NCBI RefSeq assembly: GCF_000004195.4
Contig: NC_030680.2
Span: forward strand, 7,352,995 to 7,416,994
DNA: 64,000 nt
Direction of reading: 5' to 3'
Origin: Xenopus tropicalis
Lineage: Eukaryota; Chordata; Amphibia; Anura; Pipidae
Shown: one piece after another, positions 33,289 to 44,593 of the stretch
Layout: each line of letters starts with the position of its first letter
Position numbering within the stretch: the first letter of the stretch is position 1
Program-made: the position numbers and the translations under genes
Notes under the pieces: generated by a model
Told to the model about the DNA's origin: nothing
Database searches by the model: none
The model's input: the letters and a program-made list of their open reading frames with translations, nothing else

Positions 33289-34139
33289 ACGCATATATTA
33301 ATATATATCTTTAGCATTTACGTCATGTTCTTTAGATCTTTGCATGGCAGAGGATTAGGCCTCTTGTTCCAGTAATGTCTGGGCGCCCCATGCTGAAAAA
33401 ATAAATCCTCCTCCAACGTTTATTAAGTCCTGAAATGCTCTCAGCGCAGACAGAAACCCGTACAAAAAGCCATTTTTTTTGCTTCTAAAATCGCAGTTCA
33501 AAAGTCTCGGCGCCGTCCTCTCGAGGAATAAAGAGGGAAGAAAGAACGGGACTAAAAAGCAAGAGAATGGAAATGATAAATGTTCAAATTATGCAGAATT
33601 TGCCTTTTTGAAAATCCCATTCCCCATCGCGCTGGCTGGAACTTTATAGACGGATAAATCACCAAGAAATAAGAAGCCGGTAATGAGATGGAAGTGGATT
33701 TGAAATATGGAGACGAAATCCGTGCCACCTGCTGCTCAAAGAAATAGTCAGCCGAGAGCGTCCCGAGAGCGTCCCGAGAGCGTCCCCGAGAGCGCCGCGG
33801 CCATTAACGTGGTGTAAGCACTAAATTCGCGGAGAGCGAACAGTGGAATTAGACGTCTGTAAAATGCCAACGGCTTCCGTGATTTATTCCGTGCCGGAAT
33901 GTTCCAGCCACATCTACATAAATATTTTAACAGGAATTTAATTTTAATTTTTGTCCTTCTGTAAATCTTCTTCCCCCCACCCAGAAGCTGACGATCTGCC
34001 AAAAGGTGATATTACGTGTATCCATGGAGACCGGCCTTTTATTGAGAGTATGGATCAAGATAATCCAAGTTCCTGCTGGGATCCGTCAGGATCTCCTGAG
34101 AGTCCTTCGATTTGGGTTCATCCTTATGGCTGGCATTAA
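33289..34139. other. unique island, candidate conserved non-coding element
   Basis: 33400-33960 is repeat-free apart from a 12-bp motif (gagagcgtcccg) repeated about three times at 33755-33790. CpG-retaining and AT-rich text alternate (ctcggcgccgtcctctcgag, cgcggccattaacgtggtg). No exon found. Confidence 0.35.
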
Positions 34140-34147
34140 GCCTAGAG

Positions 34148-34306
34148 CAGTGGTTCTCAACCTTCCTAATACAGTTCCTCATGTTGTGGTGACCCCCAAC
34201 CATAAAATTATTTGGAAGACCTTCAGAAATATGTGTCTTAGGCGACCCCTGTGAAAGGGTCATTTGACCCCCAAAGGGTTCCCGACCCACAGGTTGAGAA
34301 CCGCTG
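34148..34306. mobile_element. hAT MITE (cagtggttctcaacc family), complete, 159 bp
   Basis: The left end cagtggttctcaacctt is the inverse of the right end aggttgagaaccgctg. Flanking 8-mers gcctagag (34140-34147) and gcctagaa (34307-34314) match at 7 of 8, with a central TA as described for Buster-type hATs. The interior keeps gtcttaggcgacccctgtga. Same family as 29122. Confidence 0.9.
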
Positions 34307-34429
34307 GCCTAGAACCCTTGTAGCCAGTAATTCAGCCATTGACTTGCACCAATGCAGAGGGCCCAGATGCGCCAGATGCAACTTAGAATGTGGCCCCAAT
34401 GGGGCTGGGATCCAGGGGGAATCAACTCT

Positions 34430-35275
34430 GCATTGTGGTAGAGTAGGCGGTGAAATGGGCGGGATATCGTCTGGATGATCCATATGAGGGGGAAACAAGC
34501 AGTGGAGAGGGTTGCCAATGTTTGTAATTGTGGAATGGGTGGACTAGGTGTGGAAATGGGTGGAGTGGGTGTGGAAATTGGATAGAGTAGGCGTGGAAAT
34601 GTGTGTAGTGGGTGGGGGAAACTGGAAGAGTAGGCGGTGAAATGGGCGGGATATCATCTGGAGGATCTGTATAAGGGGGAAACCAGCAGTGGAGAGGGTC
34701 AGGGAAAACAACTCTGCATTGTGAATAGGGTTGCCAACTTATTTTTGTAATTAAATATCGGCCTTTGGGTAGGGGAATTGGAGGTGATGTCACACAGGGT
34801 GGGGAAATGGGCAGAGTAGGCGTGGAAATGTGTGTAGTGGGTGGGGAAACTGGCAGAGTAGGCGGTGAAATGGGTGGGATATTGTCTGGACAATATGAAT
34901 AAGGGGGAAACAAGCAGCGGAGAGTGGAGGTGGACTAGGTGTGGGAATGGGTGGACTAGGTGTGGGAATGGGTGGACTAGGTGTGGGAATGGGTGGAGTG
35001 GGTGGGGAAATTGGCAGAGTAGGCGGTGAAATGGGTGGGATATTGTCTGGGCAATCTGAATAAGGGGGAAACAAGCAGCGGAGAGTGGAGGTGGACTAGG
35101 TGTGGGAATGGGTGGACTAGGTGTGGGAATGGGTGGACTAGGTGTGGGAATGGGTGGACTAGGTGTGGGAATGGGTGGAGTGGGTGGGGAAATTGGCAGA
35201 GTAGGCGGTGAAATGGGCAGGGCATCAATTGGATGATCCGTATAAGGGGGAATCCAGCAGCGGAGCGGGTCAGGG
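34430..35275 (+). repeat. composite minisatellite with 22-bp subunits in a 160-183-bp higher-order unit
   Basis: gagtaggcggtgaaatgggc/t recurs near 34440, 34630, 34857, 35017 and 35200. Between those lie variable numbers of the 22-bp gtggactaggtgtgggaatg-type subunit (3 copies, then 4) and an aagggggaaacaagcagcgg block. Open minus-strand proline-rich frames are repeat artefacts. Confidence 0.9.
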
Positions 35276-35587
35276 TAGGGAGGGATTGATAGGATATTTA
35301 CCCAAATGGCTAAATTTGTCAGTCCTGGCCCTAGTTGGTGATTCACCAGTTGGGCCGGTCAAATGACAGGGTGGCTACTGTAATTGGGGATAAAGGAGAT
35401 AGAGGGATGCATCCAAAAATGTCCCTTTGCATACTGTGCTGGATTCATAAATGACCGTTGGTTTCTACAAGTCTTTCCCTGAATGTCCCTCAAACTGGGC
35501 CCCATTAGGCCCCACAGTTATGGAACCCCGATGATGATGATTATTTTTTTACACATTAAAGTGCAGGACAGCGAATCAGGTGTTTCC
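35276..35587. other. unique sequence
   Basis: No repeat recognised except a short gatgatgatgatta at 35530. Confidence 0.45.
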
Positions 35588-35595
35588 CATTCAAC

Positions 35596-35852
35596 TAGGG
35601 ATGCGCCAAATCCAGGGTTCCATTTGGGATTCGGCTGAATCCATGCTTCTGGCCGATCCGAATCCTTAATCCGAACCATGTGACTTTTTGACACGTAAAC
35701 ATGGAAGTTGAATATGATGCTCTTTAACCCTTCCTTGGCCTTATTTGCATATGCAAATTAGGGTTCAGATTCGGTTCAGTATTCCGCCAAATCGTTCGCA
35801 AAGGATTTAGCCTTCATCAGGATCCTAAAATAGTGGATTTGGTGCATCCCTA
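35596..35852. mobile_element. hAT MITE (tagggatgc... family), 257 bp
   Basis: The left end tagggatgcgccaaatcca and right end tggatttggtgcatcccta are inverted repeats. Flanking 8-mers cattcaac (35588-35595) and cataaaac (35853-35860) match at 6 of 8. Interior words gattcggctgaatcc and ttcggttcagtattccgcc are typical of this dispersed family. Confidence 0.87.
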
Positions 35853-35860
35853 CATAAAAC

Positions 35861-36766
35861 ACAATGGGGGGGGTGCCATTTTGAGCATTTGGCGCTACTC
35901 CCACAATAGGGTGGGCAAAATACCCCACACCCTCCCTGTATTCTATAGGTATAAGGTTCTGGACACAAACAACATTGTTCATGAAGGCTCAGGGGACAGA
36001 AAAGGGGCGGGATGGGACACGCCTATGTGCCTCCTAAAGCCAACCCCCCGTGAATGCTGTGCTGCCAGCAGTGCTGTATTCATATGGGGGAAATGTTGGT
36101 TTTTTAACTCTATTCTGATGCACAAAGACCTGCGTCCACAGTGCAAAGTATGGGGCAATTGTAATGTGAATGGCCACCATTTTTGCACTTTGTAATGGGT
36201 GGATACCCCAAAGACATAGGAAAGGAAACTACGGGGGTGCCAAATCGAACCCCCTTAGGCCTTAGTGCCCCGGTGTAAGTGCCTGTAGCTGCTCCCCTGT
36301 TTCAGACTCACCGGATAAACCAACCGAGGGTTAATCGGCAGCGACTTACCTATTCCCAGAGCCGCTTTGCAGCCGTCGTTGAGCGCCTTTGGGTTTTATC
36401 GCTGCTCTTTATGCAGTCGTCGTTTTACGTAAAACATTCAAGAGGCTCCTTATGAAGCATCTCCCGAGCGCAAGCTTTAGCCCAATAGCGCCGCTCCCTC
36501 GGGCCCTTCCGACCGCAGCCTTTCAATTACCTCCGCCAGTTCCATGCGCATTACAACGTTGCTTTATGGCGCTGTCGGCAGCCCAGAGCGTCACATCAAG
36601 GATTCGTCTTTCCTTGTAAAAGATGCAGAGATTTTTGTCATACACCTGACGAGGAAAACTGATTACTGGGCTCTTCCTGCCTGTGGTACTGACCCGATTA
36701 GGGCAATTATGCGAATAAAGTGGCTGATCCCCACGTCAATCTCAAAGAGTCCTGCCCGATTTTCCA
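35861..36766. other. unique sequence, candidate conserved non-coding island at 36290-36760
   Basis: 35861-36290 is unremarkable. 36290-36760 is repeat-free and unusually CpG-rich for this window (ggttaatcggcagcgactt, agccgtcgttgagcgcc, cccaatagcgccgctccctc). Two short plus-strand frames (76 and 85 codons) have no domain; the second runs into satellite, so it is not a gene. Confidence 0.35.
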
Positions 36767-37553
36767 AATTTGCTCATAGCCTGTACAGAGAGATACCATA
36801 AAAATATGGCACATAGGGATTCCCCTGTACTAAGCACAATTCAGCAGGAACAGCCCCCTAAGTTTGCTCATAGCCTGTACAGAGAGATACCATAAAACTA
36901 TGGCACATAGGGATTCCCCAGTACTAAGCACAATTCAGCAGGAACAGCCCCCTAAGTTTGCTCATAGCCTGTACAGAGAGATACCATAAAACTATGGCAC
37001 ATAGGGATTCCCCTGTACTAAGCACAATTCAGCAGGAACAGCCCCCTAAGTTTTCTCATAGCCTGTACAGAGAGATACCATAAAACTATGGCACATAGGG
37101 ATTCCCCTGTACTAAGCACAATTCAGCAGGAACAGCCCCCTAAGTTTGCTCATAGCCTGTACAGAGCGATACCATAAAACTATGGCACATAGGGATTTCC
37201 TTGTACTAAGCACAATTCAGCAGGAACAGCCCCCTAAGTTTGCCCATAGCCTGTACAGAGAGATACCATAAAACTATGGCAGCATAGGGATTCCCCTGTA
37301 CTAAGCACAATTCAGCAGGAACAGCCCCCTAAGTTTGCCTATAGCCTGTACAGAGAGATACCATAAAACTATGGCACATAGGGATTCCCCTGTACTAAGC
37401 ACAATTCAGCAGGAACAGCCCCCTAAGTTTGCTCATAGCCTGTACAGAGAGATACCATAAAACTATGGCACATAGGGATTCCCCTGTACTAAGCACAATT
37501 CAGCAGGAACAGCCCCCTAAGTTTGCTCATAGCCTGTACAGAGAGATACCATA
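36767..37553 (+). repeat. 94-bp satellite, array 3 (about 8.4 units)
   Basis: Plus orientation, mostly the tttgctcatagcc variant. Starts mid-unit after attttccaa and stops mid-unit at gagagatacca. Confidence 0.97.
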
Positions 37554-37903
37554 TAAATATTCCATTATCAGTATTTTTCTGTTCTTTTCAGCTGCCCCAT
37601 ATCTATCTGGCTTATGCTCTGCCCATAGTAAATATAGCTTTGCTATGTCAGAGACACAAATAACTTGCAGCAAATAGAGCTGTGTCAGCCCGATAAATAC
37701 TTTGTAGCGCTGACTCATTTGGACACCAAGTGGCATGAATCTGCTTTTATGTCCCATGTAGAACATTCCACATGCTTAATATCTCTAACTGTTACTTCAC
37801 CGCCCTGGCAGGGCAAAATATTCTCATAATAAGAATGATTTACCCTCTTGACTAATGGATTCTAAAAGAGATTCCAAGGCTTTAAAGGCAAAATGAACAT
37901 TGT
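37554..37903. other. unique sequence
   Basis: AT-rich unique text; nothing recognised. Confidence 0.45.
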
Positions 37904-38255
37904 TGCGGGGAGTTGCTCCCATTCAGCCACAAGAGCATTAGTGAGGTTGGGCAGTGATGTTGGGGATCAGGCCCACAGTCGGGGGTTCCATCCCACAGGG
38001 GTTCAGTTGGGTTGCCCAACCCTACCTGCTATAACTGCCCCTACCCTTCTGGGAAGGTTCCCACTAGATGTTGGGACAGTGTTGCTGGGAGTTGCTCCCA
38101 TTCAGCCACAAGAGCATTAGTGAGGTTGGGCAGTGATGTTGGGGATCAGGCTTACAGTCGGGGTTCCAGTTCATCCCACAGGGGTTTAGTTGGGTTGGGG
38201 GTCAGGGCTCAGTCAGGTTCTTCCCATCTCAGCAAACCCATTCTGTAGGACCTGG
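37904..38255 (+). repeat. second 178/179-bp doubled DNA-element fragment
   Basis: agttgctcccattcagccac occurs at 37911 and 38090 (179 bp apart). Sequence and junction are as at 3351, including the spacer cctacctgctataactgccc. The right side extends further into the family text (gttcttcccatctcagcaaa, cccattctgtaggacctgg). Confidence 0.85.
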
Positions 38256-38530
38256 CAGAGCAGAGAGGTCAGTAAGCAGCTGGGCTGGCTGTGAATTCTG
38301 CCACATTAGTCTAATTGAACCTGTTCGAGCCGTGGGTAAACCAATGTTTCCGCTGGGGCAACCTGGCATCACTAATGTGTATGTATGATAAATTAATATC
38401 CACAGAAAGTGACCTTAATCGGCTGTGTCTGCTATCCAGGGCAGATCTGCCAGGGCATGGTGCAAAGCAGACTTTTTAGGTTTGGCAGCACTTGTTCTTT
38501 AACAGCAGAAGGGAATATATAAATTTATAA
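38256..38530. other. unique sequence
   Basis: Nothing recognised. Confidence 0.45.
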
Positions 38531-38702
38531 TAACTCCATCTTGCCCTACTGTCTCCATCTTGCCCTACTGTCTCCATCTTGCCCTACTGTCTCCATCTTG
38601 CCCTACTGTCCCCATCTTGCCCTACTGTCTCCATACTGCCCTACTTTCTTCATCTTGCCCTACTGTCTCCATCTTGTCCTACTGTCTCCATCTTTCCCTA
38701 CT
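38531..38702 (+). repeat. 19-bp minisatellite, first block (about 9 units)
   Basis: The unit is gccctactgtctccatctt. It stops where a hAT end (caggcatccccaacc) begins. Confidence 0.95.
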
Positions 38703-38703
38703 G

Positions 38704-38868
38704 CAGGCATCCCCAACCTTTCTTATTTGTGAGCCACAGTCAAATGTAGAAAGCCTTGGGATGCAACACAAGTACCATAAAAGTTCATGGAGGTGCCAAA
38801 TAAGGGCTGTGATTGGCTATTAGGGGCCTCTATGCACCCTATCAGCTTACAGGGGGCTTTATTTTCTC
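38704..38868. mobile_element. left part of a hAT-type MITE (caggcatccccaacc family)
   Basis: The end caggcatccccaaccttt is followed by gtgagccacagtcaaatgta and gctgtgattggctattaggg, a dispersed frog family by recollection. The right end is missing. It separates the two blocks of the 19-bp minisatellite, so it may have inserted into the array and lost its right half. Confidence 0.65.
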
Positions 38869-39829
38869 CAATTTGCCCTAATGTCTCCATTTTCCTGTAC
38901 TGTCTTTATCTCACAACAAGAGAAGTTGTTAGAAAGAGCTACTACTGTCACTATTGTGCTCTTCTGTCTTGATCTTGCCCTACTGTCTTGATCTTGCCCT
39001 ACTGTCTTGATCTTGCCCTACTGTCTCCATATTGCCCTACCGTCTCCATATTGCCCTACCGTCTCCATCTTGCCCTACTGTCTCCATCTTGCCCTACCGT
39101 CTCCATCTTGCCCTACCGTCTCCATCTTGCCCTACTGTCTCCATCTTGCCCTACCGTCTCCATCTTGCCCTACCGTCTCCATCTTGCCCTACTGTCTCCA
39201 TCTTGCCCTATTGTCTCCATCTTGTCCTACTGTCTCCATCTTGCCCTACTGTCTCCATCTTGCCCTACTGTCTCCATCTTGCCCTACTGTCTCCATCTTG
39301 CACTACTGTCTCCATATTGCCCTACTGTCTCCATCTTGCCCTACTGTCTCCATCTTGTCCTACTGTCTCCACCCTGCCCTACTGTCTCCATCTTGCCCTA
39401 CTTTCTCCATCTTGTCCTACTGTCTCCATCTTGCTCTACTGTCTCCATCTTGCTCTACTGTCTCCATCTTGCCCTACTGTCTCCATCTAGCTCTACTGTC
39501 TCCATCTTGCCCTACTGTCTCCATCTTGTCCTACTGTCTCCACCCTGCCCTACTGTCTCCATCTTGCCCTACTTTCTCCATCTTGTCCTACTGTCTCCAC
39601 CCTGCCCTACTGTCTCCATCTTGCCCTACTGTCTCCATATTGTCCTACTGTCTCTATCTTGCCCTTCTGTCTCCATCTTGTCCTACTGTCTCCACCCTGC
39701 CCGACTGTCTCCATCTTGTCCTACTGTCTCCATCTTGCCCTACTGTCTCCATCTTGCTCTACTGTCTCCATCTTGCCCTACTGTCTCCATCTTGCCCTAC
39801 TGTCTCCATCTTGCTCTACTTGCTTTTGG
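38869..39829 (+). repeat. 19-bp minisatellite, main block (about 45 good units)
   Basis: Degenerate units to about 38915, a short unique patch, then regular 19-bp units from about 38957. Variants include tactg/taccg, gtcctac/gccctac and accctg. With no stop in the unit and a period not divisible by 3, all three plus frames stay open for 150-330 codons; these are not genes. Confidence 0.95.
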
Positions 39830-40774
39830 GGGCCCAGGATGGTGCCCCTATTTCCACCACCTAAAGACCACATTACTTCTAGTTCTACCACTGCCTGTAA
39901 GTTCCATCTGCAGACACAGCCTTGATGCACTGACACCGAGGGACGCTCAGCACAGTTCCGACTGCATTAATTAATGAGTGAGACTCTGTTACCGCTCCTT
40001 ACTGCAGATCTCCGGGAAACATTAATGCCGCACATTGGTGCCCACCCTCAGACTTCCAGAGCTCGGTGACTTTCTACGGTTCCGCGCAAATTGAATTCCA
40101 GTTGAAAAGGTAGTTAATGTATGTTAATTAAATGCTGCTTGATTGAGAGAAAACATCTTCATTGACTTGAAGCCCTTCTGAAAGAGATGCATCAGGTTTT
40201 CATGTAATTAACTTAGAATTATGTAACTGACGCGTGATTGCTCTCTTTTTACAGTCAATTGTGTCTCCTGCGCTTGTCTAAAAACAGATTGCAGTCAATA
40301 AATTATCGCTATTCAAGGGAACATTTTCAGTTTAACACCTTGCAGGGCAGGGGAAGAGTTAGACCAGCCTGCGAGCATTAGCAATGCAAATCTCTTTAAT
40401 CGGCAGTAATAAGGAAAATGTGCCCTTGTTTCCCTTCAATTGAGGAGTAAACCAAGAGATACACATGGGCAGGGGTGCAGGACAGAAGAGACATGGAAGA
40501 GTAAAGTGGCCACACACAAGTTTTCAAAAAATTCAGGTCACTATGCAACTAAACTAATGAGACAACAACCAGTTTGGTAGATTGTCCTTCAATTAAGATT
40601 CCACCATTCCACCATTCAATCAGTCATAATGGAAAACCCAACAACAGATATCCATTTTTTCACATGAGTGGTGCGGTTGTTTTCCAACTGCGATCCAGCT
40701 GCGATCTGAGCAACCAATAATTCTGCAAAGCTGCCTAGTGGTTGTCTGGCTTTGTAACCAATAGCAACCAATCA
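39830..40774. other. unique island, strong conserved non-coding candidate
   Basis: 39930-40450 is repeat-free with many homeodomain-type and octamer-like words (gcattaattaatgagtg, gtatgttaattaaatgctgc, tcatgtaattaacttag, agcaatgcaaatctctttaa). 40450-40774 is ordinary unique sequence. No exon. Confidence 0.4.
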
Positions 40775-42146
40775 ATGAAGAAGGGATGGGAGAACCCTAG
40801 GATGAAGAAGGGATGGGAGAACTCTAGGATGAAGAAGGGATGGGAGAACCCTAGGATGAAGAAGGGATGGGAGAACTCTAGGATGAAGAAGAGATGGGAG
40901 AACCCTATGATGAAGAAGGGATGGCAGAACCCTAGGATGAAGAAGAGATGGGGGAACCCTAGGATAAAGAAGGGATGGGAGAACCCTAGGATGAATAAGA
41001 ATAGAAGAACCCTAGGATGATGAAGAAGAATAAGAGAACCCTAGGATAAACAAGGGATAGGATAACTCTAATCCTATCCCAGAATAGATAATATTTCACA
41101 TATTTATATTTTTTATAATATAAAGCAGACGTATATCTCAGTGTCAGGATGAAGATGGTATAGGAGAACCCTAGGATGAAGAAGGGATAGGAAAACCCTA
41201 GGATGAAGAAAGGATGGGAGAACCTTAGGATGAAGAAGGGATGGGAGAACTTTAGAATAAAGAAGGATAGGAGAACCCTAGAATGAAGAAGGATAGGAGA
41301 ACCTTAGGATGAAGAAGGATAGGAGAACCCTAGGATGAAGAATAGGAGAACCCTAGGATAAATAAGGGATAGGATAACTCTAATCCTATCCCTGAATAGA
41401 GAATATTTCATATATTTATATTTTTATAATATAAAGCAGACGTATATCTCAGTGTCAGGATGAAGAAGGTATAGGGGAACCGTAGGATGAAGAAGGGATA
41501 GGAAAACCCTAGGATGAAGAAAGGATGGGAAAACCTTAGGATAAAGAAGGGATGGGAGAACCTTAGAATAAAGAAGGATAGGAGAACCCTAGAATTAAGA
41601 AGGATAGGAGAACCCTAGTATGAAGAAGGGATGGAAGAACCCTAGGATGAAGAAGAATATGAGAACCCTAGCATAAACAAGGGATAGGATAATTTCATAT
41701 ATTTATATTTTTTATAATATAAAGCAGACATATCTCTTAGTGTCAGGATGAAGAAGGTATAGGAGAACCCTAGGATGAAGAAGGGATAGGAAAACCCTAG
41801 GATGAAGAAAGGATGTGAGAACCTTAGGATGAAGAAGGGATGGGAGAATCCTAGGATGAAGAAGGGATGGGAGAACCCTATGATGAAGAAGGGATAGGAA
41901 AACCCTAGGATGAAGAAAGGATGGGAGAATCCTAGGATGAAGAAGGGATGGGAGAATCCTAGGATGAAGAAGGGATGGGAGAACCCTATGATGAAGAAGG
42001 GATGGGAGAATCCTAGGATGAAGAAGGAATGGGAGAACCCTATGATGAAGAAGGGATGGGAGAACCCTAGAATGAAGGATAGGAGAACGCTAGTATGAAG
42101 AAGGGATGGCAGAACCCTAGTATGAAGAAGGGATAGGAGAACCCTA
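40775..42146 (+). repeat. 27-bp minisatellite with recurring AT-rich spacer (higher-order array)
   Basis: The 27-bp unit gatgaagaagggatgggaga plus accctag is nine codons, giving repeated Met-Lys-Lys-Gly-Trp-Glu-Asn-Pro-Arg in one frame. An AT-rich spacer of about 80-110 bp (ggataactctaatcctatcc, catatttatattttttataa, agcagacgtatatctcagtg) interrupts at about 41041, 41352, 41671 and, partially, 42147. Shortened units (aagaaggataggagaac) occur near the spacers. Stops in the spacers argue against coding. Confidence 0.92.
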
Positions 42147-43249
42147 ATCCTTACCCTGAATAGAGAATATTTGATACATTTATAGTTTTTAAAAGTTTAC
42201 ATTGCCTCAGCCAAACTTCATTATCTCTTTCACTTTCAGCCATCTCCAGACAGCAGAAAAAAGGACAACTGACCCCTCCCCATGCCTTCTGAGACCATTG
42301 CTCTGATCCTGAGTATGTGGCTAGAATCCCTAGCATAATTCTAGCCAGAACTGACTGGGGATATGGCTGCAGGACTAACAGTTGTGGGTGGTTAGAACTC
42401 CTGGTCTTATTCCAAGATTGGTTTCTGCCAGTAATTTTGGGGGAAATAAACCCCAAACCTTAGACTAGTGGATATTTTCAAGCCAGAATAGTGTTTTTCT
42501 CTATGACTCCAGGTCTCCCATGAACGTCTCTCTGAACTTGGCGTCACTTTGCCCATAAACGCCCGTCGCTCGTTTGTTTGTTTTTAACCTCAGACTCATT
42601 ATGGGGGATTTGACGTTTCCTACGGTAACGCTCTGACTCGGCGGATGGGGAGAAGCTATTACAATCAGTGTAATTAGAGCTGATTCGGAATGAGACCATC
42701 AAGGAATCTCTAATTGAATTAAATGCGGCTGTTTACGCCGATGGATTGATTGCTCACTCATCTGCTTTTAGTTTTATGTGGAAGTTTCTCTTACGCGGGA
42801 GGGGGAGTTGGGTTACCCCAATACCCCAAGTTAGAGGCAATATTGAGTAGTATAAATTGCACGTCTGTTGCCTCCTTTCCCAGGCTGTGCAGGGGGGGGC
42901 GGCGGCACTGTAGGATAGGAACCAATCAGCAGCTGGTCTGACCTGATAGGGAACTGAGGCCTGTCAGTGCTTGTGGGAAAGAAGGTCTTTGATTGGCCAT
43001 CCCCCTCCTACGGTGCTTCTGGCAGGGACCGTTAGGACACACCCACCCCGCATTTGAAAAACAGACAGGGACCTGAGAGGATCTATAGGGAGCCCCAATA
43101 AAGGGGCATTTTAGACTAATGTTTTTTTAGATTAATGTTTAGCCAAAGTGAAACCAGCACCGTATGTTATTCATAGTTACCTACAGGGTTAGAGATTTTT
43201 TCGTTTTGCTTTAGAATTTCCCTTTCTGAATTTCACATGGAATTGCGAG
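42147..43249. other. unique sequence with candidate conserved island at 42500-42770
   Basis: Starts with the last spacer-like piece of the 27-bp array. 42500-42770 has ATTA cores and CpGs (cagtgtaattagagctgatt, ctctaattgaattaaatgcg, gtttacgccgatggattg). The rest is unremarkable. Confidence 0.35.
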
Positions 43250-44257
43250 TTTCTCTGTCCCGCTGTCCTGCTGTCTCTCTGTCCCGCTGTCTCTCTACCC
43301 CGCTGTTTCTCTGTCCCACTGTCCTGCTGTCTCTATGTCTCTCTACCCCGCTGTCCTGCTGTCTCTCTGTCCCGCTGTCCTGCTGTCTCTCTGTCCCGCT
43401 GTCTCTCTACCCCGCTGTTTCTCTGTCCCACTGTCCTGCTGTCTCTATGTCTCTCTACCCCGCTGTCCTGCTGTCTCTCTGTCCCGCTGTCTCTCTACCC
43501 CGCTGTTTCTCTGTCCCACTGTCCTGCTGTTTCTATGTCTCTCTACCCCGCTGTCCTGCTGTCTCTCTGTCCCGCTGTCTCTCTACCCCGCTGTTTCTCT
43601 GTCCCACTGTCCTGCTGTCTCTCTGTCCCAATGTCCTGCTGTCTCTCTGTCTCGCTGTCTCTTTGTCCCGCTGTCTCTCTGTCTCCCTGTCCCGCTGTCT
43701 CTCTGTCCTGCTGTCTCTCTGTCCTGCTGTCTCTCTGTCCTGCTGTCTCTCTGTCCCGCTGTCTCTCTGTCCCGCTGTCTCCCTGTCCCGCTGTCTCTCT
43801 GTCCTGCTGTCTCTCTGTCCTGCTGTCTCTCTGTCCTGCTGTCTCTCTGTCCTGCTGTCTCTCTGTCCCGCTGTCTCTCTGTCCCGCTGTCTCTCTGTCC
43901 TGCTGTCTCTCTGTCCCGCTGTCTCTCTGTCCTGCTGTCTCTCTGTCCTGCTGTCTTTCTGTCCCTCTGTCTCTCTGTCCCGCTGTCTCTCTGTCCTGCT
44001 GTCTCTTTGTCTCTCTGTCCCGCTGTCTCTCTCTCTGTCCCGCTTTCTCTCTGTCCTGCTGTCTCTTTGTCTCCCTGTCTCTCTGTCCTGCTGTCTCTTT
44101 GTCTCCCTGTCTCTCTGTCCTGCTGTCTCTTTGTCTCCCTGTCTCTCTGTCCTGCTGTCTCTCTGTCTCCCTGTCTCTCTGTCCTGCTGTCTCTCTGTCT
44201 CCCTGTCTCTCTGTCCTGCTGTCTCTCTGTCTCGCTGTCGCTCTGTCCTGCTGTCTC
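43250..44257 (+). repeat. 16-bp minisatellite (about 63 units)
   Basis: The unit is ctgtctctctgtcccg, with ctgtcctg and accccg variants. Local higher-order blocks show in the first 400 bp, where gtttctctgtcccactgtcc recurs about every 120 bp. All three plus frames are open for 240-390 codons because the 16-bp unit lacks stops in every register; this is not a gene. Confidence 0.96.
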
Positions 44258-44593
44258 AGTTACTGAGGGAACCTGTCAGTCGTTGGGTCCCAGTCCATTT
44301 ACTCCTTATGAACTATACGTGTCCGGCTGTCAGATCTGACATTTTCAGCTCATTTTTTTCCCAGACACTTAAGTGTTTTTCTTTCAGCCCCTGTCATCGA
44401 GCAGCACCTTAAATCAGCCCAAATCCACCTTTTAACTTTCCCTCTGCAGTGATCTGAGTCTGTTTATTACTGGACTGAACCTACGTACCGATTGGCTGTT
44501 CCTCTAATCCACTAGTGATACGGCTGAATCCCGTTATACTGAACTGAAAGAATCAGGATATTTGGTATAAGGAATGTTCACCTGAAGTCAGAT
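44258..44593. other. unique sequence
   Basis: Nothing recognised. Confidence 0.45.

Noticed and set aside
34699..35346. 215-codon proline-rich minus-strand frame
   Set aside because: Translation of the composite minisatellite; three overlapping frames look alike.
35833..36195. 120-codon plus-strand frame
   Set aside because: Begins inside a hAT MITE end and shows no protein-like features.
38988..39974. 328-codon open frame
   Set aside because: Product of the 19-bp minisatellite, open in all plus frames.
40742..41020. Peptide of repeated Met-Lys-Lys-Gly-Trp-Glu-Asn-Pro-Arg
   Set aside because: The 27-bp repeat keeps frame by length alone; spacers contain stops and no splice context is visible.
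43237..44412. 391-codon plus-strand open frame
   Set aside because: It lies almost wholly in the 16-bp minisatellite and is one of three simultaneously open frames; no domain.
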